Source: Acidimicrobiales bacterium
GTDB lineage: Bacteria > Actinomycetota > Acidimicrobiia > Acidimicrobiales > UBA8592
Assembly (NCBI GenBank): GCA_030740795.1
Contig: JASLWO010000047.1
Location: 1-64,000, forward strand
DNA length: 64,000 nt
Reading direction: 5' to 3'
A model generated the notes under the pieces. The model searched no databases. It saw only the letters and a program-made list of their open reading frames with translations, and had not been told where the DNA came from. Positions 52,697 to 62,103 of this stretch are shown here, one piece after another. Position 1 is the first letter of the stretch; each line of letters opens with the position of its first letter. A program made the translations under genes and the position numbers.

Positions 52697-53980
52697 TTAA
52701 GTCTCTATGACTCGAATGGTCGTTCCTACTTTCTCTACGCATGAGAGTTGACCTAGTTGGCTTAACGTTTGTCGTAAATTTCGTTCATTGGCTGCATGAG
52801 TTATGAAGACAAGACGGGCTTCCCCACCCATGCCTTCCTGTTCCATTGAACGGATCGATATGTTATTTTCACCAAAGACAGAAGCGACATTAGCTAGAAC
52901 CCCGGGTTCATCAATGACTTGCACACTGATGTAATAAGCGCTCTGCTGTTCATCCATTTCCTTTAGCTCAATTGGGCGTAGTTCCCCTACTCCCCGGCAT
53001 GTTCCACCTACTAAATTATTGGATGCGCCAATGACATCTCCAAGAACAGCTGAAGCAGTGGGTTTACCACCTGCACCTCGGCCGTAAAGCATAAGACTGT
53101 CAATTGCTTGACCTTCAACAAAAACTGCGTTGTAGCTGTCCCTCACCGATGACAAAGGGTGTTCATTGGGGAGCATGGCGGGGTAAACATTAACTTCTAT
53201 CGACCCATTTGACTGTTCAGCCACTGCCAGAAGCTTCACTGTTCGGTTAGATTTCTTCGCAAACGCTATATCTGCGCTGTTAATTTCAGAAATTCCTTGG
53301 TAAGGCACATCGTTAAGAGAGATTTGCGCTCCAAAGGCCACCATCGCAATTATTGCTGCTTTAGAAGCAGCGTCTTGCCCACTGACATCAGCGGTAGGAT
53401 CGCTCTCAGCAAATCCAAGCCTTTGTGCTTCCATAAGAGCATCTTCATACGTGGCACCTGTCTCTGCCATTTGGGAAAGAATAAAGTTTGTAGTTCCATT
53501 TACTATTCCGATCACCCGATCAAGAGGTTCGCCTATCAATGATTCGCGTAGAACACGCATCAAAGGAACCCCTCCCGCTACCGCTGCTTCAAAAAGAAGA
53601 TCGACTCCGTTAGTGTCAGCAAGATTAAATAAGCTAGGTCCTTCTTTGGATAAGAGCTCTTTATTTGCTGTGACTACTGGTTTACCATTTTTGATTGCGG
53701 TTTCAACCAGTTTCTTTGAAGGGCTGGTCCCACCGATCAGTTCAACAACGACATCTACCTTTGAAGAGGAAACAATATCTTCGGGCTTATCTGTCAATAT
53801 TGACCGATCAATCCATTCTCCACGATTTTTTTCTAAATCGTTAACTGCTATAGCTTCTATGATTATTTCTATACCTGTCCTTGAGGCAATAACTTCTTGC
53901 TGGTCCGATATCAAAGCAACGAGAGCGTCGCCGACAACACCGCAGCCGAGAATGCCTAACCGAATTGGAGTTTTTCCCAT
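52697..53980 (-). CDS. hom: homoserine dehydrogenase
   Basis: 427 residues: NAD(P) domain GILGCGVVGDALVAL (residues 8-22), catalytic domain with GIVNGTTNFILSQM and the Lys-Asp pair GFAESDPTADVSGQDAASKAAI, and a C-terminal ACT domain (QVIDEPGVLANVASVFGENNISIRSMEQ) for threonine feedback. Common gene of threonine and methionine routes. Directly followed by thrC. Confidence 0.97.
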   Translation of the reverse strand: MGKTPIRLGILGCGVVGDALVALISDQQEVIASRTGIEIIIEAIAVNDLEKNRGEWIDRSILTDKPEDIVSSSKVDVVVELIGGTSPSKKLVETAIKNGKPVVTANKELLSKEGPSLFNLADTNGVDLLFEAAVAGGVPLMRVLRESLIGEPLDRVIGIVNGTTNFILSQMAETGATYEDALMEAQRLGFAESDPTADVSGQDAASKAAIIAMVAFGAQISLNDVPYQGISEINSADIAFAKKSNRTVKLLAVAEQSNGSIEVNVYPAMLPNEHPLSSVRDSYNAVFVEGQAIDSLMLYGRGAGGKPTASAVLGDVIGASNNLVGGTCRGVGELRPIELKEMDEQQSAYYISVQVIDEPGVLANVASVFGENNISIRSMEQEGMGGEARLVFITHAANERNLRQTLSQLGQLSCVEKVGTTIRVIET

Positions 53981-54074
53981 TCTTCTAAACTACATGAGCC
54001 AGAGTGCTAGGTGGACGAAATTAATCGGATTTGAGGAGAAGGCATCGCTATTGCAGAAACTAAACGATTCCTAA

Positions 54075-55349
54075 CTAGCCCATGTCAGTATTTAAAAGGT
54101 CTGTTAATTCTTCTCTTCGAACAACCAGTTCAGCTTGGCCTGAATTCACGAAAACTACTGCAGGGCGGAGAACCTTATTGTAATTAGAACCCATTGATTG
54201 ACCATAAGCTCCTGTGACTGGGGTGGCCAATAGATCCCCGACTGTGATGTCTTCGGGGACTGCGCCGTCACGGACCAAAACGTCACCTGATTCGCAATGT
54301 TTCCCAACAAGGGTTACTGGCATTTGCCTTGCAGAGGCAGCGGATCTGGCCAAAAACGTTTCATACCCACTGCCATACAAGGCAGGTCTTGGATTATCGT
54401 GCATGCCTCCATCAACTGCAACGTATGTTCGGATCCCATCAAGTTTCTTTATCGTTCCTACGGTATACAAAGTCACCGCTGCGCTACCAACGATGCTCCT
54501 ACCTGGTTCAGCGGTTACCCGAGCGGTGACACCCCGGTCTTCACACACCTTCCCCACGATCGCTCCCCATTCCGAAATAGATATGGAAGTTTCATTATTT
54601 AAATATGGAACCCCTAAACCACCTCCAACAGAAAGTTCGGGTAGTGAGAAACTATTGGAAAGATCTGCGAGAGTTTCTGTTGATTTTCTAAATGACTCTT
54701 GGGTAAAGACTTGCGACCCGATATGGGCGTGTATTCCGATGAGTTCAATAGCTTTCAAGTTGCTCGCTTTATCTATGGCTTTTTCTGCCAAACCGGTTGA
54801 AACAGTGAAACCAAATTTTGAATCTTCTTCACCAGTTGAGATGTATTCATGTGTGTGAGCTTCAACACCTGGTGTGATGCGGATGAGAGCCTGAATCGGA
54901 CTTCCCCCGTTGGAAAACAATTGTTCAATTTTTGCGATTTCATCGAAACTATCTATAACTATTTTTCCAATCCCATTCTCCATTGCGTATTGCAATTCTT
55001 CATATGATTTATTATTTCCATGCATGGTTAGTTTCGCTGCGGGAACCCCTGCCTCAATAGCTACAAATGCTTCCCCGATTGTTGCCACGTCAAGACCCAT
55101 TCCTTCTTCATAAGCCAATCGAGCCATTGCTTTGCATAGGAATGCTTTCGTTGCATATGAAACGCCATCTGGGAAAGCTTGCACAGCTTCACGGCATCGT
55201 TGTCGAATATGTGCCTCATCGTAAACAAAAAGTGGGGTCCCATATTCCTTAGCTAAATCATCGGCTCGTATACCTGCGAAGGCAACCATCCCATCTTCAT
55301 GAATAGTTGTGTTGTCAGGTAGAAGCGATGAAGAAATTTTCGCAACCAT
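54075..55349 (-). CDS. lysA: diaminopimelate decarboxylase
   Basis: Last step of lysine synthesis. 424 residues, PLP fold III: Lys in GVSYATKAFLCKAM, His in IGIHAHIGSQ, the PLP phosphate GGGLGVPY, and active-site Cys in HCESGDVL. Ahead of hom in an amino acid cluster derived from aspartate. Start ATG 55349. Confidence 0.96.
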   Translation of the reverse strand: MVAKISSSLLPDNTTIHEDGMVAFAGIRADDLAKEYGTPLFVYDEAHIRQRCREAVQAFPDGVSYATKAFLCKAMARLAYEEGMGLDVATIGEAFVAIEAGVPAAKLTMHGNNKSYEELQYAMENGIGKIVIDSFDEIAKIEQLFSNGGSPIQALIRITPGVEAHTHEYISTGEEDSKFGFTVSTGLAEKAIDKASNLKAIELIGIHAHIGSQVFTQESFRKSTETLADLSNSFSLPELSVGGGLGVPYLNNETSISISEWGAIVGKVCEDRGVTARVTAEPGRSIVGSAAVTLYTVGTIKKLDGIRTYVAVDGGMHDNPRPALYGSGYETFLARSAASARQMPVTLVGKHCESGDVLVRDGAVPEDITVGDLLATPVTGAYGQSMGSNYNKVLRPAVVFVNSGQAELVVRREELTDLLNTDMG

Positions 55350-55357
55350 TATTTTCC

Positions 55358-56971
55358 CTACATTTTGTCTGGGGCATTTACGCCCAATAAGTCAAGACCC
55401 ACCTTAAGGCCTATCCTCGATGCTACTACTAGGTTAAGTCTTGCATTTGTTAATTTCGGGCTAACGTCTTCTCCAATCACATAGCAATCGTGGTAGAAGC
55501 CGTGAACAGCATTTGCGAAGTCTCTTGTCCATGTAACAATTTTATGTGGGGCAAGTTCCCTCGCTGAAAGATCAATAACTTCTGGAAAGAGTTCTAAGAG
55601 GCGCAGGATTTCTATTTCTCTTTCATGGGTCAGTATTTCCAACTCTTGAACAGAGAGATTGACTTGAGAGAAACCTTCTTCTTCCGCTTTCCGTCCAATG
55701 GAACATAAACGGGCATGTGCCATTTGCACGTAATACACGGGATTTTCCATGGCGTGAGAGGCTGCTAGTTCTAGATCAAATGTCTGCTTTGAATCAACTG
55801 ATTGAAGGAGATACATGAATCTGGTTGCATCCGAACCTATCTCTTCAATTATGCTGCGCAATTCAATAATGTCGCCTTGCCTTTTGGAGAGCTTCACTTC
55901 TTTACCTGACCGGACAAGTTTAACCAGTTGCGTTATCTGAATAGAAAGATCATCTGGGTCGTTCCCTAGCGCGTGCATAGCTGCTTTCATTCGAGCTACA
56001 TAACCATGATGATCAGCTCCCCAGACGTTAATTAACCAATCAGCCCTTTCATATTTATTCCGATGGTAGGCGACGTCTGGAGTTAAATACGTGAGTTCTC
56101 CATCGCTCTTTACGAGCACGCGGTCTTTATCATCGCCAAAAGTCGTTGACGAGAGCCATGTCGCCCCATCCTTCTCATATGATGCGTTGCCCGCTGTTAG
56201 ATCTCCCAAAACTTTCTCTATGTCTCCATTCTCTATCATTGACTTCTCGCTAAACCAAGTATCAAAATGAATACCTAATCCTGCAAGTGTTTCTTGTTGA
56301 TCTAACTGAGCATGGGCGCACCCCCAATCAATAATCTCTGGCAGAGTAAGCCCTTCTGGCATCAACGAAGCCCATTCAATGATGTACTCACCGCCATAAC
56401 CTTCTTCAGGGACGGCCGTGCCTTCCTTTCTTGCTTGAAGAGACTGTCCGTAAATCTGCATCTGAAGTCCGCGGTCATTCATATAGAACTCTCGATGAAC
56501 GCTATAGCCAACAGCAGAAAGAATATTTGCTATGGCATCTCCATAGCATGCCCCTCTAGCATGCCCGGCATGCAGGGGTCCCGTAGGGTTAGCGCTTACG
56601 AATTCAACATTGACATTTAGGCCATCACCAATCTCTAGTCGTCCAAATTCCGTTGAACCCTTTTCAAGAACCTCGATAAGAATCTGGTACAACCAACTTA
56701 AAGAAACTTTAAAATTGATGAAACCAGGGCCTGCCGTTGAAACACCCACTACCCCTTCAGGCAAATTTCCATTTATGTGTTCCGAAATCTCATCAGCTAA
56801 TTCTCGGGCTTGTCTACCTGCTTCTTTTGAGATAACCAGTGCAAGATTCGAAGACCAATCTCCGTGGTCGCGATTAGCTGGTCGTTCCAGATTTATGTCG
56901 GATGGAATAGGAGAGATTCCCAATTCCCCCATTGCCTGGCGCAGAGAAGATTTGATTGTTTCGTTAATCAT
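55358..56971 (-). CDS. argS: arginyl-tRNA synthetase
   Basis: Class I synthetase, 537 residues. N-terminal additional domain, HIGH-type signature PTGPLHAGHARGACYGDAIANIL, VEYVSANP-like VEFVSANP, the KMSKS region SKRQGDIIELRSIIEEIG (Lys-Arg-Gln form), and the DALR helical anticodon domain (YVQMAHARLCSIGRKAEEEG). 8 bases before lysA. Confidence 0.96.
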   Translation of the reverse strand: MINETIKSSLRQAMGELGISPIPSDINLERPANRDHGDWSSNLALVISKEAGRQARELADEISEHINGNLPEGVVGVSTAGPGFINFKVSLSWLYQILIEVLEKGSTEFGRLEIGDGLNVNVEFVSANPTGPLHAGHARGACYGDAIANILSAVGYSVHREFYMNDRGLQMQIYGQSLQARKEGTAVPEEGYGGEYIIEWASLMPEGLTLPEIIDWGCAHAQLDQQETLAGLGIHFDTWFSEKSMIENGDIEKVLGDLTAGNASYEKDGATWLSSTTFGDDKDRVLVKSDGELTYLTPDVAYHRNKYERADWLINVWGADHHGYVARMKAAMHALGNDPDDLSIQITQLVKLVRSGKEVKLSKRQGDIIELRSIIEEIGSDATRFMYLLQSVDSKQTFDLELAASHAMENPVYYVQMAHARLCSIGRKAEEEGFSQVNLSVQELEILTHEREIEILRLLELFPEVIDLSARELAPHKIVTWTRDFANAVHGFYHDCYVIGEDVSPKLTNARLNLVVASRIGLKVGLDLLGVNAPDKM

Positions 56972-57147
56972 GAAAGTACCTTCCAGGCCTTGAATTCCTA
57001 TCGTATGTTCCTGCGAAGGTCAACGCTTGTTATTACCCTATTAATCTTATTTATTTACCTGTCAGGAGAAAAAAAGTTTGTATTCCCCGAGCTTTAAGAT
57101 TGCCCTATAACGTGAACAGGGTGAGCGAGCATGAACATCCATGTGCT

Positions 57148-58335
57148 ATGGAGGGAGAATTTGCGCCTTCTAAAATCGGGGTGCTCCAGTTGTGGCCACC
57201 AGTAATACTGGCCCCAATGGCGGGAGTCACTGACGTGCCTTTTCGGAGCCTGTGCAAATCATTCATGGAAGAAGGGCTGAAGAGTAGCGGCGGGGAATTC
57301 TCAGTGACTGGTTCTACCCCCGGTTTATTTGTTAACCAAATGATCACAGCTAGAGCGTTTGTCGAAAAAAATGAAAAAACATTGAAATTGGCTGAGTTCG
57401 GTGAAGGCGAAACCCCGAGATCTATCCAACTCTATGGAACAGAACCAGAGTCGCTTGAAGCCGCAGTAAGAGAGCTAGTTGAATTAGAACAAGTTGACCA
57501 TATCGATCTGAATTTCGGTTGCCCTGTCCCAAAAGTTACCAGACACGGTGGGGGTGGAGCGTTGCCATACAAGCGCCCCCTTTTCAAACGAATAATCAGT
57601 TCTGTTGTGCATGCGGCAGCGGAGGAAATCCCCATCACGGTTAAGTTTAGAATGGGCATTGACGACTCTCACTTAACCTTTCTTGATGCGGGTAAAATCG
57701 CTGAGGATGAAGGGGTTTCTGCGATAGCGCTTCATGGTAGAACCGTTGAGCAACTCTACAGTGGCGAGGCGAACTGGAACGCTATTGCAGAACTGAAACA
57801 ACATGTAAGATCCATCCCTATTTTCGGGAACGGAGATATTTGGGAGGCGCAAGATGCGATCCAGATGATGCACTATTCTCAAGCCGATGGTGTCGTTATC
57901 GGACGTGGTTGCCTTGGACGACCTTGGCTTTTCAAACAACTAGGAGAGATCTTCTCAGGAGTTAACCCTTCGCCTTTCCCTTCGCTAGGAGAAGTTGGGG
58001 AAGTCATGTATGAACACGCTGAAAGCGTTGTTTCATGGAACGGTTCAGAGAACGGCTTGCGTGCTTTCCGCAAACATGCTTCCTGGTATCTAACGGGCTT
58101 CGCCGTTGGGAAAGATATCAGGAGAGAAATTCATCAAATAGAAACGCTAGATGACCTCGCCGAAATCATAAGCCGTTTCGACCCTGAGTTATCGTTACCT
58201 CAAGAAGCGTACCGGATTCCGCGTAGTCACAAAGGCGGACCCAAAAAAGTTGCTTTACCCGAAGGTTGGTTGGATGAGCCCTTCGTTGATTTGACTCTTA
58301 CAGAAAAAGCTGAACAGATTACCTCAGGGGGTTAA
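57148..58335 (+). CDS. dusB: tRNA-dihydrouridine synthase
   Basis: FMN enzyme reducing uridine in tRNA D-loops. About 395 residues from ATG 57148 (MEGEFAPSKIGVLQLWPP), chosen as the first ATG near the usual family start; GTG at 57112 or TTG at 57100 would extend it. VILAPMAGVTDVPFRSLC, the catalytic Cys in DHIDLNFGCPVPKVTRHGGGGALP, the LHGRT and IFGNGDI phosphate-binding motifs are visible. The actinobacterial DusB group has this long C-terminal tail. Confidence 0.94.
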   Translation: MEGEFAPSKIGVLQLWPPVILAPMAGVTDVPFRSLCKSFMEEGLKSSGGEFSVTGSTPGLFVNQMITARAFVEKNEKTLKLAEFGEGETPRSIQLYGTEPESLEAAVRELVELEQVDHIDLNFGCPVPKVTRHGGGGALPYKRPLFKRIISSVVHAAAEEIPITVKFRMGIDDSHLTFLDAGKIAEDEGVSAIALHGRTVEQLYSGEANWNAIAELKQHVRSIPIFGNGDIWEAQDAIQMMHYSQADGVVIGRGCLGRPWLFKQLGEIFSGVNPSPFPSLGEVGEVMYEHAESVVSWNGSENGLRAFRKHASWYLTGFAVGKDIRREIHQIETLDDLAEIISRFDPELSLPQEAYRIPRSHKGGPKKVALPEGWLDEPFVDLTLTEKAEQITSGG

Positions 58336-58386
58336 ATAATTCCCCGCTTTGACCTTCGTGTTGATGTGACTACCCTGAAAATATTC

Positions 58387-58458
58387 GCCCTCGTAGCTCA
58401 GGGGATAGAGCATTGGCCTCCGGAGCCATGTGCGCAGGTTCGAATCCTGCCGAGGGCG
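58387..58458 (+). tRNA. tRNA-Arg (anticodon CCG)
   Basis: Complete cloverleaf: acceptor GCCCTCG / CGAGGGC, D-arm GCTC...GAGC, anticodon arm with loop CTCCGGA (CCG), T-arm GCAGG-TTCGAAT-CCTGC, discriminator G. The outer anticodon-stem pair is a T-T mismatch. CCA is not encoded. Reads CGG codons. Confidence 0.93.
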
Positions 58459-58538
58459 CAAAATTCCGATAGATAACAAGGAAATCAAAGTTTTCTTTCC
58501 TGCAACATTCTGACTTGCTCAGGATGTATCCTCGCATC

Positions 58539-59717
58539 ATGGCAAATGTAGAAACATCACCTAAAGCGAAAAAAGCTCGCTGGTCTTTCCAATGGAAAGA
58601 ATTACATGAAGAGGTGATCACATCTGGGCTTTGTACTGGTTGCGCAGGCTGCGTTATTTCTTGCCCCCATGACGTAATCGGGTACAAACATGAACCCGGT
58701 CAATATAAACCCTTTCATCTTGAAGATGAACTGGGTATTTCTAATTGTGTTCATGGGGAGAAAGGATGCACGAGTTGCACGCGTGCTTGCCCAAGGTTCC
58801 GAGATTGGGAAACGCAAGCCGATGATCATTTGTTTGGGAGAGTACGAGAAGATGGAGAAATTGCCGGAATCTACAAAGATGTTCTTCTTACTAGAGCATC
58901 CGATGATTTCGTCTACGATACTGGACAAGATGGGGGCTTGGTTTCATCAATTCTCATCTGGTGTTTGGAGAATAACGTAATTGACGGAGCTTTAGTCTCC
59001 GGTCTTGAAAACACCGATGGTGCAGAAAGTAGCGCCGGTTGGAAAGCAAAACCTATGGTTGCGACCAATCGGGATGAGGTACTTCAAGGAGCTGGCAGCC
59101 GCTATACGTATTCTGCCAATACCATGGCTTACCCGGAAGCTAAAGAACGAGGTCTGTCACGGCTAGCCCTTGTCGGAATGAGTTGCCAAACATCTATAGC
59201 GCCGGTGATGTGGAATCGAAAAATAGGTAAAGTTGGCAAACCTATAAAATTAAACATCGGGCTTCTTTGTTCAAAATCTTTTGATGACTCTATGTTTGAT
59301 GAACTCTTCTGGGTTAAATACGGTCTTCACAAAAATGAGATATCGAAGATGAACATAAAGGGTGTCTTCCAAGTGTGGATGAAAAACGGTGATTATCACG
59401 AAATAAATTTGAAGGAATGCCATGCTTGGACGCGAGAAGGGTGCACTCATTGTCCTGATTTCGCAGCTGAACACGCAGATATTTCAACCGGTGGGATTGG
59501 TGACCTAACCGACTGGACTCTCACTATTGTTAGGACTGATTTAGGGAGAGCCATCATTGAAGCCATGATTGCTGATGGGGTAATTGAAACCCGTCCCGGT
59601 GATGATGACCCCGGCGCTATTTCCCTAATGCAGAAACTAGCTCAAAAAAGCAGGGCTCGATGGCCTGAATGGGCAAATGAAAGCCCGAGGTTAGGACTCC
59701 CTACGAAGAAACAGTAG
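58539..59717 (+). CDS. coenzyme F420 hydrogenase/dehydrogenase beta subunit family protein
   Basis: 392 residues from ATG 58539 (MANVETSPKAKK). N-terminal Fe-S cysteines in GLCTGCAGCVISCPHD and a second cluster in CVHGEKGCTSCTRACPRF, then the FrhB N- and C-domains (YDTGQDGGLVSSILIWCLENNVIDGALVS, MSCQTSIAPV, NIGLLCSKSFDD). FAD-binding oxidoreductases of this family pass electrons between F420H2 or ferredoxin and an acceptor. It is alone, without hydrogenase subunits, so the partner is unknown. Overlaps a lipoprotein gene on the other strand by 17 bases. Confidence 0.88.
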   Translation: MANVETSPKAKKARWSFQWKELHEEVITSGLCTGCAGCVISCPHDVIGYKHEPGQYKPFHLEDELGISNCVHGEKGCTSCTRACPRFRDWETQADDHLFGRVREDGEIAGIYKDVLLTRASDDFVYDTGQDGGLVSSILIWCLENNVIDGALVSGLENTDGAESSAGWKAKPMVATNRDEVLQGAGSRYTYSANTMAYPEAKERGLSRLALVGMSCQTSIAPVMWNRKIGKVGKPIKLNIGLLCSKSFDDSMFDELFWVKYGLHKNEISKMNIKGVFQVWMKNGDYHEINLKECHAWTREGCTHCPDFAAEHADISTGGIGDLTDWTLTIVRTDLGRAIIEAMIADGVIETRPGDDDPGAISLMQKLAQKSRARWPEWANESPRLGLPTKKQ

Positions 59718-60183
59718 GTGACGAGTCTCTAATACAAGTCTGGAAAATTTCAAGTAGATTCTCGTTGAATTCTTTTTCGCCTTTCTTGAAATCTTCATCT
59801 AGTTCTTTGAATCTCTCATAGGCGTCATTTTCTATTTCCGATAGCAGCGCCGAAGAATCTAGTAACGCCGTTGAGCCCTTCTTGAAATGCTCTACGAGCC
59901 TTGTATAGCTGCACCCACAAACGCTAAGAAGCCCTGTCTCTTGGATCGCTACAAGGTCCGGAATTGAATCAGAAGCTCCGGTTACGCAGCCTTTGAGAAA
60001 GTTTCTCTGAACTTCTGGGACAAGATTAGGATCTTCTCCTTCTTGAAGAGCTCCAATTAGATTCGCTGCTATTGGCCCGGGATCTTTCGAGAAGCTTCCA
60101 TCTCCCGGGTTAGAAGCGCAACCGAGTAATACACATAGAGCGCACAATGCAAGAGGCAGTCGAAGTCTTATCAACTCTGACAA
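59701..60183 (-). CDS. Cys-rich lipoprotein, paralogue of its upstream neighbour
   Basis: 160 residues. Signal peptide ending in lipobox LLGC (Cys22), then a domain with PNLVPEVQRNFLKGCVTGAS, VCGCSYTRLVEHF and a final Cys in IFQTCIRDS. The neighbour shares LVPxVQRNFLxGC, CxCSYxxLV and the C-terminal Cys. No known family recognised. Starts inside the 3' end of the neighbour (13-base overlap), so the pair is co-translated. Confidence 0.8.
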   Translation of the reverse strand: MSELIRLRLPLALCALCVLLGCASNPGDGSFSKDPGPIAANLIGALQEGEDPNLVPEVQRNFLKGCVTGASDSIPDLVAIQETGLLSVCGCSYTRLVEHFKKGSTALLDSSALLSEIENDAYERFKELDEDFKKGEKEFNENLLEIFQTCIRDSSPTVSS

Positions 60184-60593
60184 GAGGCAAAAATCTCCTT
60201 GTAATCACTGCCAAGCGATGCGTATCCTCCCTCTTTTTGGAGAGATTTGTCTAAATCTTCAAAGAGTTTAAAGGCAGCTTCTTCAGTGGCGCTAACTTCA
60301 CGAACATAAGCAACCAAATCGTCATAACTGCACGCACACGCACTTGCTAAAGAAATAGGTGAAATTGAGGGTTCTCTTTGAATCCCTCCGATCATGCATC
60401 CTTCTAAAAAGTTTCTTTGTACTAATGGGACGAGGTCGAGGTCTTCTCCATTTACTAGAAGTTGATCTCCAAATTCGTATATTTTCTCAGGTAGTGGACC
60501 TGGTTGTTCAAAAAAGCTTTTTGGTTTCCCTGATGAACCACAAGCAGTCAGGAGAAGCAGTCCAAGTACGATAAGTGAAAAACGTAGTTTCAT
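60171..60593 (-). CDS. Cys-rich lipoprotein, first of a tandem pair
   Basis: 140 residues: lipoprotein signal peptide ending LLTAC (Cys18), then LDLVPLVQRNFLEGCMIGG, CACSYDDLVAYV and a last Cys in EIFASCQS. The same layout as the downstream gene, so a local duplication. Four conserved cysteines suggest disulfides or metal binding outside the membrane. Unknown family. Confidence 0.8.
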   Translation of the reverse strand: MKLRFSLIVLGLLLLTACGSSGKPKSFFEQPGPLPEKIYEFGDQLLVNGEDLDLVPLVQRNFLEGCMIGGIQREPSISPISLASACACSYDDLVAYVREVSATEEAAFKLFEDLDKSLQKEGGYASLGSDYKEIFASCQS

Positions 60594-60662
60594 GATGTCA
60601 GACGCTATCGGATTAAAACGAAACCTCCGACCATGCAGGCAAATCGTTTGGGTAGTTTTTCA

Positions 60663-61331
60663 CTAATTGGCTGATAAGGCCTTTGCACGGTCTAAAACAT
60701 CATCGAACATCTTCTCTGTCAACCTTCCTGTAAATGTGTTTTGCTGACTCACGTGATAGCTGCACAGTAGAGTTCGGCCACCGGATAGTGGAACTTCAAG
60801 CCCGTGCCCGAACTTTGGCCTAGGTTTAATATTGAGTTCTTTCGCTACAGATGCATATCCAATTCCTCCCAGCGCAAGAATTACTTTAACGTTTGGCAGG
60901 AAATCCAATTCCCGTTGGAGGAAATCGCTGCATCTAGACTGTTCTTGGGCTGTTGGCTTATTCTGAGGTGGGGCGCAGCGCACTGGAGCGGTTATATAAG
61001 CGTCTCCTAAGATAAGGCCATCTCCCCTACTGGTCGCTTCTGCTTGATTCGCGTACCCTGCCCGATGCAGAGCTGCAAATAAAAAATCTCCGCTTCGATC
61101 TCCGGTAAACATCCTCCCAGTTCTATTTGCACCATGGGCAGCAGGTGCCAAACCCACAATTAGTAAACGTGATTTTGGATCTCCAAACGATGGGACTGGC
61201 TTCCCCCAGTAAGTTTCGCTTTTATATGAAGCCCTCTTTTCACGCGCTACTTTTTCTCTCCACTTGACCAGACGAGGGCAAGCACGGCACGCAATAATCT
61301 CGTCATTTATCTCTTTAAGGTCCATCTGCAT
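60663..61331 (-). CDS. uracil-DNA glycosylase, family 5 (UdgB) type
   Basis: Removes uracil and related bases from DNA. 222 residues, Fe-S Cys in ACRACPRLVKWREKVA and in APVRCAPPQNKPTAQEQSRC. The catalytic motif is GLAPAAHGANRTGRMFTGDRSGDFLF, the UdgB form rather than the GEAPG of family 4. The helix-end HVSQQNTFTGRLT carries the catalytic His. Start ATG 61331; a second in-frame ATG is two codons on. Confidence 0.93.
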   Translation of the reverse strand: MQMDLKEINDEIIACRACPRLVKWREKVAREKRASYKSETYWGKPVPSFGDPKSRLLIVGLAPAAHGANRTGRMFTGDRSGDFLFAALHRAGYANQAEATSRGDGLILGDAYITAPVRCAPPQNKPTAQEQSRCSDFLQRELDFLPNVKVILALGGIGYASVAKELNIKPRPKFGHGLEVPLSGGRTLLCSYHVSQQNTFTGRLTEKMFDDVLDRAKALSAN

Positions 61332-61437
61332 GGACGCTAGCCGTAGTTACTCAAACTCGTTGCCTGATTTGAAAAGTTTCTTTGAATCAATCGTTTCTTG
61401 ATTCCATTGACTCCTACAGCCGATAACGTAATTAACG

Positions 61438-62103
61438 GTGAGTAAAGAAAATAATTCCAAAAAATCAGGTAAGGCGGCCACACTCGTTGTGCTCGTTCGT
61501 CATGGCCATACCCCCACTACTGGGAAAGTTCTGCCGGGTCGAGCTAAAGGACTCCACTTGAGTCCCGAAGGGAAGTCACAGGCAGAAAAGGTCGCTGACC
61601 ATTTTTCTGTAGTGAATGGAATCGCTGCCGTGTATAGCTCGCCTATGGAAAGAACAATAGAAACCGCTAAACCAATAGCAAATAGTGTCGGCGTGAAAGT
61701 ACGTAGACACCGTGGACTGATTGAAGCTGATTTCGGTTCGTGGACAGGAAAGAAGTTATCTGATTTAAGAAAGTTGCCCGATTGGAAACAAGTTCAAAAC
61801 AATCCTTCAGGGTTCAGATTCCCGTCTGGTGAGTCATTTCTTGAAATCCAATCTCGAATAGCAAAGGCCATTGCTGACATAGTAGAAGAACACCGAGGTG
61901 AAATCGTAGTAGCAGTTTCCCATGCCGATACGATCAAAACGCTTATAGCTACAGCACTGGGAACGCCTCTTGACCTTTTCCAGAGGATCAATATTTCACC
62001 CTGCTCTGTTTCGCCAATACTTTACGGTCCGTCTTCGCCACATGTTCTGGCAGTGAACTCAACCGGAGCTGACATCATATCCCTACTACCAAAGACCTCA
62101 TGA
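61438..62103 (+). CDS. histidine phosphatase (phosphoglycerate mutase-like, MSMEG_4193 type)
   Basis: 221 residues, GTG start at 61438. The phosphoryl-accepting His is in VVLVRHGHTPTTGKVLPGR, the proton donor in YSSPMERTIETAKPIA, and the second His in VAVSHADTIKTLIA. First gene of a conserved actinobacterial trio; the next gene overlaps its stop by four bases (ATGA). Substrate unknown. Confidence 0.9.
   Translation: MSKENNSKKSGKAATLVVLVRHGHTPTTGKVLPGRAKGLHLSPEGKSQAEKVADHFSVVNGIAAVYSSPMERTIETAKPIANSVGVKVRRHRGLIEADFGSWTGKKLSDLRKLPDWKQVQNNPSGFRFPSGESFLEIQSRIAKAIADIVEEHRGEIVVAVSHADTIKTLIATALGTPLDLFQRINISPCSVSPILYGPSSPHVLAVNSTGADIISLLPKTS

Noticed and set aside
54214-54858. 214-aa plus-strand ORF
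   Set aside because: Lies entirely antisense to lysA, which has complete family motifs; low-complexity Ser/Pro composition.
57100-57147. TTG start of dusB at 57100
   Set aside because: No ribosome site and no family similarity before the ATG at 57148; kept only as an alternative.
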